Below, in pieces: positions 6,908 to 10,826 of a DNA stretch of 10,826 bases. Source of the DNA: Methanobacterium sp. UBA279 (GTDB lineage: Archaea; Methanobacteriota; Methanobacteria; Methanobacteriales; Methanobacteriaceae); contig DAQK01000002.1 of assembly GCA_002502855.1 (NCBI GenBank), positions 33,956 to 44,781 on the forward strand. Reading direction: 5' to 3'. The position numbers and the translations under genes are program-made. A model generated the notes under the pieces. That model searched no databases, had not been told where the DNA came from, and was given only the letters and a program-made list of their open reading frames with translations. How positions within the stretch are numbered: the stretch's first letter is position 1; each line of letters begins with the position of its first letter.

Positions 6908-7759
6908 GGTTGTTTGAATTATAAACAATATAAGCTTTCCGATTTTTTTGAAAGTTTTTCGAAATACAAATTTGAATTAAGTAAAGAGATAAATAAAGCT
7001 AATAAATACGATAATTCGCTTGTAATGTATTTTAAAAAGGATATTCTATATATTAGGGATGATTTTGGTGTTTGTCCCAAATGTTACTCTAAATCCGTTT
7101 CTCCTGATGGGTATAACGATAGGTTGTTTTATTTTTATGATGAGGGAGCTGTGAACGCTAAAATTAAAAGGTATACATGTGATAACTGTGGATATAACTT
7201 TATCACAGACTTAGATGAGGTTGTTGAGCCTGGTTGTAATTATACAAGGGTGTTTAAAGAAAAAGTATTAGAATTTGTGGGTTTATTCTTCGGATCAGTG
7301 CGTAAAATAGCTTATAAAGTAAAAAAAGATACAGGGATTGATATTTCCCATACAACCATTGAAAACTGGATATTAGAAACAGAAAAACGAAAATAAAGAT
7401 AAAAATAACAGAGTATTCAGGTTATTACGAATTTGACATAGAATATACTAAAATTAGGGGTACATGGAATTACCGATACACTTTATTCGACAGCATACAC
7501 AATATCAACGTAGCGGATGAAATATACCCCGAAGAGACAAAGAAGTATATAAAAGAGTTTTTAGACATAAATACCCGTAACCAGAAGAAAATATCAATAA
7601 CAAGCGATCTTGATGACAAATACAAACCAATCATCAAAAAACTAGGCTTAAAACATCAATGGTGCCCTAGTACACGCACGAAAAAACATAAACAAAATTA
7701 TAAAAGAATATATAAAAGAAAACAACATTGAAAAAGACGAAACAAAAAAAATACTTTAA
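6878..7759 (+). pseudogene. Decayed DDE-type transposase with zinc ribbon and HTH, two frameshifts and no C-terminus
   Basis: The first frame (6878-7396, 172 codons) has a zinc ribbon (CPKC at 66-69, CDNC at 101-104) and then a helix-turn-helix region at about 123-168. It stops at 7396. The protein resumes one frame back, open from 7363 to 7731. There it reads the start of an RNase H-like DDE core: EFDIEYTKIRG with the first likely catalytic Asp at 7435-7437, then LFDSIHNINVADEI, and ITSDLDDKY with the second Asp at 7606-7608. It is followed by KKLGLKHQWC. Near 7666-7675 it shifts again, back to the first phase (HARKNINKIIKEYIK), and stops at 7759. The third catalytic acidic residue is absent. 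The pattern of YxDxxY, xTLFDS and SDLxxxY matches transposases common in Methanobacteriales. I do not assign an IS family. Base use is far more AT-rich than in the flanking genes. Confidence 0.8.
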
Positions 7760-8281
7760 GGTTTTTTCTATCTTTTCTTTGTAATGATTTTCATATTTTT
7801 CGTTTTTTTTATGGTTTAAAATCGTCTGTCTACATGGTTTACAGCCATAATGACTATGTATTTTCTCTGAAATTTTCTCTAAGGATGTGTAATCTATTAA
7901 TAGTTGTTTAATATTCTCTATTCTTATTTTATCAGCATAATTACAGTTTTTAGGTACAATATTTTTCAGGGCTGGTTTCAAAATATTTTCCACATTTTTC
8001 ATTAGAACATATATATTTTTGGATTTTAACAGGCCTATTCTTGTTAATATAACGTATACGCCTACCATTCTTCTTAGATGTACTGTTACAAAACGGATAA
8101 TAAGAATTCTCTTCAAAAAAGACCACATTCAAGGGCCTTCCCCTAAAACTTCCAATGAAAATAAAAACTCAAAATCCTTTTCACTAGAAACATAGACTTC
8201 ACAATCCTCATTTTCCAAAAACTTAAATAGTTCTACAACATACACTATATTATGCGATAATTTAGTATTGTTTGGAGACAT
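7760..8281 (-). pseudogene. Second decayed transposase remnant, N-terminal half only, on the minus strand
   Basis: Reading leftward from an ATG at 8281, 50 codons (MSPNNTKLSHNIVYVVELFK...) run to a TGA at 8129. The protein continues in another frame from about 8132 with FEENSYYPFCNS and KYICSNEKCGKYFETS, a zinc ribbon with one cysteine apparently replaced by Tyr. It shifts again near 7955 and goes on with NCNYADKIRIENIKQLLID and a helix-turn-helix region through KPCRQTILNHKKN. It ends near 7760 (KIEKTLK), where it runs into the tail of the plus-strand remnant. The DDE core is missing. The architecture (N-terminal segment, zinc ribbon, HTH) parallels the plus-strand remnant, but the sequences are clearly diverged, so these are two different elements of a similar type. 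No strong ribosome binding site precedes 8281. Confidence 0.7.
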
Positions 8282-8438
8282 AACTAATAATTATCGTGCT
8301 AATACTTATTAAACCTTACTATACCTCCTAAATAAACATTATATAAATAAATGAAACCATATAACACAAATTACAATTATATAACCACGCAATCATAATT
8401 ATAAGACACATCCATCAGTAACATTTTAGACAGAACCG

Positions 8439-8625
8439 ATGAATGAAATAGTAAATCAAATAAAAGATTATTCAGAGATCAAATCAATTATCGTGGATTC
8501 ATTAATGCCCTACTTCCAAACATACTTCTCGTACCTGTTAGATGCAAAATATCGAACGAACCTCAAATAAATTAGAAAAAAACAAATTCCAAAAAAAACC
8601 AACTCTAGAAGTGTTAAAAAGATAA
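8439..8625 (+). pseudogene. Possible third transposase remnant (short N-terminal fragment)
   Basis: An ATG at 8439 opens 43 codons, beginning MNEIVNQIKDYSEIKSIIVD and continuing with LMPYFQTYFSYLLDAKYRT, and stops at 8570. In another frame, 8572-8625 reads LEKNKFQKKPTLEVLKR before a stop, which looks like the same protein after a frameshift. The ordered, non-repetitive character suggests former coding sequence, and the style resembles N-termini of methanogen transposases. I cannot name the family. A tiny real gene is less likely because there is no ribosome binding site before 8439. Confidence 0.35.
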
Positions 8626-8785
8626 TGAAGATTAAAAAAGGCGGCAATGTCACGAATAAACATCAGAAAAGAAATCCTAAACCAGAAAAACGTTTTCAAC
8701 ACTCAAACCCCAAGTTTTTGACAGAGCCAAGATTAAATAAAAAAACTTAAAACCAGTGGAGATTTAAAAAGAGAAATGGAAAATG
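8626..8785. other. AT-rich intergenic stretch without a supported gene
   Basis: Lysine- and asparagine-rich open stretches occur, for example a 24-codon frame at 8647-8721, but none has a ribosome binding site or recognisable motif. It may be further debris of the remnant that begins at 8439. The gap at 8282-8438 likewise shows no gene, only AT-rich sequence that would be upstream DNA of the minus-strand transposase. Confidence 0.4.
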
Positions 8786-8827
8786 AATTTTTAAATTCAA
8801 AGATGAAATGATTTCAAAAGATGAAAT
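8785..8827 (+). promoter_or_regulatory. Putative mch promoter with a palindrome and direct repeats
   Basis: GAATTT-TT-AAATTC at 8785-8798 contains a TATA-like TTTTTAAA, which would put transcription near 8818. Downstream, AAAGATGAAAT occurs twice (8799-8809 and 8817-8827), 18 bases apart. A perfect odd palindrome, GAAATGATTTC (8805-8815), overlaps the first copy. This arrangement near the predicted start site looks like an operator, though AT-rich sequence makes chance repeats common. Confidence 0.35.
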
Positions 8828-8854
8828 ATAGTCTTAGATTTATGAGGTGTAAGA

Positions 8855-9817
8855 ATGGTAAGTGTCAATGTGGAAGCGAAAAAAACTGTGGATTTAATGA
8901 TTAAAAAGGCAGACGAACTCAACATAGCTGTGGATGTCTTAAGCAACGGATCAACCGTGATAGATGCTGGTGTAGACGTATCAGGAAGCTTTAAAGCAGG
9001 GGAACTTTACACTAAAGTCTGTTTAGGTGGATTGGCCGATGTGGGAATTTCAATACCCGGAGACCTATCAGAGAAATTCGCCCTACCATCGGTGAAGATC
9101 AAAACAGACTTCCCATCCATATCCACCCTGGGTTCCCAGAAAGCAGGGTGGTCAGTAAGTGCGGGAGACTTCTTCGCACTGGGAAGCGGACCAGCACGTG
9201 CACTGGCACTTAAACCCGCAGAAACCTATGAAGAGATAGGATACAAGGACGATGCAGACATAGCCATACTGACTCTGGAAGCAGACCAGCTACCCGGAAC
9301 CGATGTAACAGAAGCCATAGCTAAAGACAGCGGAGTGTCACCGGAAAACGTCTACGTACTGGTAGCACCTACATCATCCTTGGTAGGCTCTATACAGATA
9401 TCCGGAAGGGTAGTGGAAAACGGAACCTATAAGATGCTGGAATTCCTCCACTTCGATGTGAATAAGGTAAAACACGCAGCAGGGATAGCGCCCATCGCAC
9501 CAGTAGACCCCGATGGACTGAAAGCCATGGGAAAAACCAATGACGCAGTACTATTCGGTGGAAGAACCTACTACTATGTGGAATCTGAGGAAGGAGACGA
9601 TATAAAATTGGTGGCTGAAAAGCTGCCATCATCAGCCTCTGATGGCTACGGCAAACCATTCTTCGACGTCTTCAAGGAAGCAGAGTTTGACTTCTACAAG
9701 ATAGACAAAGGCATGTTCGCCCCTGCTGAAGTGGTGATAAACGACTTACGCACTGGGGAAATCTTCAAAGCAGGATACGTAAACAGCGAACTCCTCCAGA
9801 AGTCCTTTGGGTTATAA
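8855..9817 (+). CDS. mch: Methenyl-tetrahydromethanopterin cyclohydrolase
   Basis: This 320-residue cytoplasmic enzyme interconverts N5-formyl- and N5,N10-methenyl-tetrahydromethanopterin, the third step in reducing CO2 to methane. The length is normal for the family. Recognisable blocks are KVCLGGLADVGISIPGD (54-70), SVSAGDFFALGSGPARALA (100-118) and GSIQISGRVVE (178-188). In the last, Arg185 and Glu188 correspond to the Arg/Glu pair found catalytically important in the Archaeoglobus enzyme. The ATG at 8855 has GAGGTG at 8844-8849, five bases upstream. Codon choice is more GC-rich and regular than in the adjacent island, as expected for a highly expressed methanogenesis gene. It appears monocistronic, with an AT-rich promoter region upstream and a T-rich tail downstream. 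It forms the right boundary of the mobile-element island. Confidence 0.97.
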   Translation: MVSVNVEAKKTVDLMIKKADELNIAVDVLSNGSTVIDAGVDVSGSFKAGELYTKVCLGGLADVGISIPGDLSEKFALPSVKIKTDFPSISTLGSQKAGWSVSAGDFFALGSGPARALALKPAETYEEIGYKDDADIAILTLEADQLPGTDVTEAIAKDSGVSPENVYVLVAPTSSLVGSIQISGRVVENGTYKMLEFLHFDVNKVKHAAGIAPIAPVDPDGLKAMGKTNDAVLFGGRTYYYVESEEGDDIKLVAEKLPSSASDGYGKPFFDVFKEAEFDFYKIDKGMFAPAEVVINDLRTGEIFKAGYVNSELLQKSFGL

Positions 9818-9848
9818 AACCTCAGAACCCCTTGAATTATTTAATAAA

Positions 9849-9879
9849 TTTTTAATTTTTTTTCCTTTTCCTTGATTTT
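9849..9879 (+). terminator. T-rich terminator after mch
   Basis: An almost pure pyrimidine tract with runs of five to eight T starts about 30 bases after the mch stop and ends just before the ribC leader. It probably separates the two transcripts. Confidence 0.5.
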
Positions 9880-9900
9880 AATGTAATTTGGGGATAGAAC

Positions 9901-10359
9901 ATGAAGATAGGTATTTGTGATACGACATTTGCGCGGGTAGACATGACAGAATATGCCGTAAATGAAATTAAACAAAATCTGGCCAACGTAGAGATCATAA
10001 GGAGGACTGTGCCGGGTGTTAAGGATTTACCAGTGGCCTGTAAGAAATTGATAGAAGAAGAAGGATGTGAGATGGTCATGGCATTGGGGATGCCCGGACC
10101 CGAGGCGATAGATAAACAGTGCGCACATGAAGCATCTACCGGTCTCATTGCTGCTCAGCTTATGACCAACACCCATATACTAGAGGTATTCGTCCACGAA
10201 GATGAGGGGCTGGATCCTAAAGACCTGAAAACACTGGCCATAAACAGGGCAACAGAACATGCCCAGAACCTTGTTAAAATGCTCAGGGGCCCTGATCAAT
10301 TGCGGAAAGAAGCAGGTAAGGGTATGAGAGAGGGAAGACCGGATGTTGGTCCGGTTTAA
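9901..10359 (+). CDS. ribC: Riboflavin synthase, archaeal type
   Basis: This 152-residue protein belongs to the archaeal riboflavin synthase family, which is related to lumazine synthase rather than to bacterial riboflavin synthase. It dismutates two molecules of 6,7-dimethyl-8-ribityllumazine to riboflavin and a pyrimidine. Riboflavin is needed for FAD, FMN and coenzyme F420 (deazaflavin) related metabolism in methanogens. Family features are the N-terminal MKIGICDTTFARVDM, RTVPGVKDLPVACKKL (35-50), MALGMPGPEAID (60-71) and LEVFVHEDE (94-102). The length is typical. The ATG at 9901 is preceded by GGGGA at 9890-9894 with a spacing of six. It follows mch by 83 bases and precedes the small CMD-family gene by 91 bases. 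Each gap has a T-rich stretch, so co-transcription is uncertain. Confidence 0.94.
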   Translation: MKIGICDTTFARVDMTEYAVNEIKQNLANVEIIRRTVPGVKDLPVACKKLIEEEGCEMVMALGMPGPEAIDKQCAHEASTGLIAAQLMTNTHILEVFVHEDEGLDPKDLKTLAINRATEHAQNLVKMLRGPDQLRKEAGKGMREGRPDVGPV

Positions 10360-10367
10360 ATAAATTA

Positions 10368-10381
10368 TTTTTTCTATTTTT
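10368..10381 (+). terminator. T-rich stretch after ribC
   Basis: TTTTTTCTATTTTT lies within 25 bases of the ribC stop and resembles the oligo-T terminators after the neighbouring genes. Confidence 0.4.
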
Positions 10382-10450
10382 AAGTTTAAGATAGATTAAT
10401 TACTACCCAACTACATAATATAATAGTAAGGATAATAAAGGGGTGATATC

Positions 10451-10771
10451 ATGAAGGAAGAGGTATTTTACAGCGCAGGAATGAAGAAGATTAAAGAGGA
10501 CTACCCGGATCTTTACCAGGCAAGCGTGGATTTAAACGAAGCAGCCTACACTGGAAAGGTCATTGACTATAAAACTCAGAAGCTGATAGCCCTGGGTATA
10601 ACCGCAGCAAATTCTGATGATAGGGCTATTAAAAAACAGATACTCAGTAACATGCAGGAATTCGGAGCGACCAAAGACGAAATAATGGACGTCCTGAGGG
10701 TGGTCCTGCTGATTGCAGGTAAACCAGCCTTTATGAAAGCGGTTAATATCCTGTATAAAATTGAAGAATAG
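10451..10771 (+). CDS. Carboxymuconolactone decarboxylase (AhpD-like) family protein without cysteines
   Basis: This 106-residue, mostly helical protein has the CMD/AhpD-like layout: IDYKTQKLIALGITAAN (38-54), then a helix, then EFGATKDEIMDVLRVVLLIAGKPAFMKA (70-97). The G-AT-DEI turn and the following hydrophobic helix with GKPAF are typical. Peroxidase-active AhpD-type proteins have a CxxC or CxxxH active site after the first helix. Here the region reads NSDDRAIKKQI, and the whole protein has no cysteine, so that redox activity is unlikely. The true substrate is unknown. The ATG at 10451 follows GGGGTGAT at 10440-10447, a good ribosome binding site. It lies downstream of ribC but probably on its own transcript. 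Confidence 0.85.
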   Translation: MKEEVFYSAGMKKIKEDYPDLYQASVDLNEAAYTGKVIDYKTQKLIALGITAANSDDRAIKKQILSNMQEFGATKDEIMDVLRVVLLIAGKPAFMKAVNILYKIEE

Positions 10772-10803
10772 TTTTTAACTTTTTTTAAGTCTTTCTTTTT
10801 TTT
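10772..10803 (+). terminator. T-rich terminator after the CMD-family gene
   Basis: Runs of five, seven and eight or more T begin directly after the TAG stop codon. This is the clearest oligo-T terminator in the window. Confidence 0.55.
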
Positions 10804-10826
10804 GGTATTGACCCTTCAAAATACTG

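Noticed and set aside
7667..7757. Hydrophobic C-terminal tail of the minus-strand frame ending at 7667
   Set aside because: It is the reverse of the A-rich end of the plus-strand transposase remnant. The Phe/Tyr/Val-rich stretch is an artefact of reading past the junction, not a membrane protein.
6690..8850. Hidden defence or toxin-antitoxin system in the AT-rich island
   Set aside because: All the protein-like segments that I can interpret look like transposase parts. No nuclease, ATPase or antitoxin motif and no CRISPR-like repeat array was seen.
9852..10148. 98-codon minus-strand frame over ribC
   Set aside because: It is a shadow of the conserved riboflavin synthase gene and begins inside it with no ribosome binding site.

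Overview
The window is chromosomal DNA from a methanogenic archaeon, most likely a member of the Methanobacteriales (Methanobacterium-like). The evidence is a methenyl-tetrahydromethanopterin cyclohydrolase gene (mch), an archaeal-type riboflavin synthase, an AglB/STT3 oligosaccharyltransferase, a histidine-type archaeal Thi4, and an AK6/Fap7-like kinase. GAGG/GGTGA ribosome binding sites, TATA-like boxes and T-rich terminators support this. The order topA-STT3-DRG GTPase-thi4 is, from memory, seen in related Methanobacteriales. I cannot check that here.

Layout. Positions 1-753 hold the 3' end of topA (DNA topoisomerase I). Positions 990-3488 hold aglB, and 3635-4735 a DRG-type GTPase. Positions 4827-5165 (minus strand) encode a small orphan membrane protein. 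Positions 5314-6090 hold thi4 and 6152-6688 an AK6-type kinase. Positions 6690-8850 form a visibly AT-rich island. It contains no intact gene but does contain at least two, perhaps three, decayed transposase genes. The first two point toward each other and meet near 7757. After the island come mch (8855-9817), ribC (9901-10359) and a small cysteine-free carboxymuconolactone-decarboxylase-family protein (10451-10771).

The genes are mostly single transcription units with their own leader and T-rich tail, not one operon. Their roles are housekeeping: DNA topology, protein N-glycosylation, translation or ribosome assembly (DRG, AK6), cofactor synthesis (thiamine thiazole, riboflavin) and the central C1 pathway of methanogenesis (Mch). 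The accessory DNA is confined to the island between the kinase gene and mch.

I do not see a convincing new defence, conflict or other multi-gene system. The observations most worth a second look are: (1) the tail-to-tail transposase remnants; (2) an inverted repeat whose stem holds the ribosome binding region and whose loop holds the start codon of the first transposase; (3) a very basic cytoplasmic insert and a dense set of glycosylation sequons in AglB; (4) the orphan membrane protein; and (5) repeats upstream of mch and thi4.
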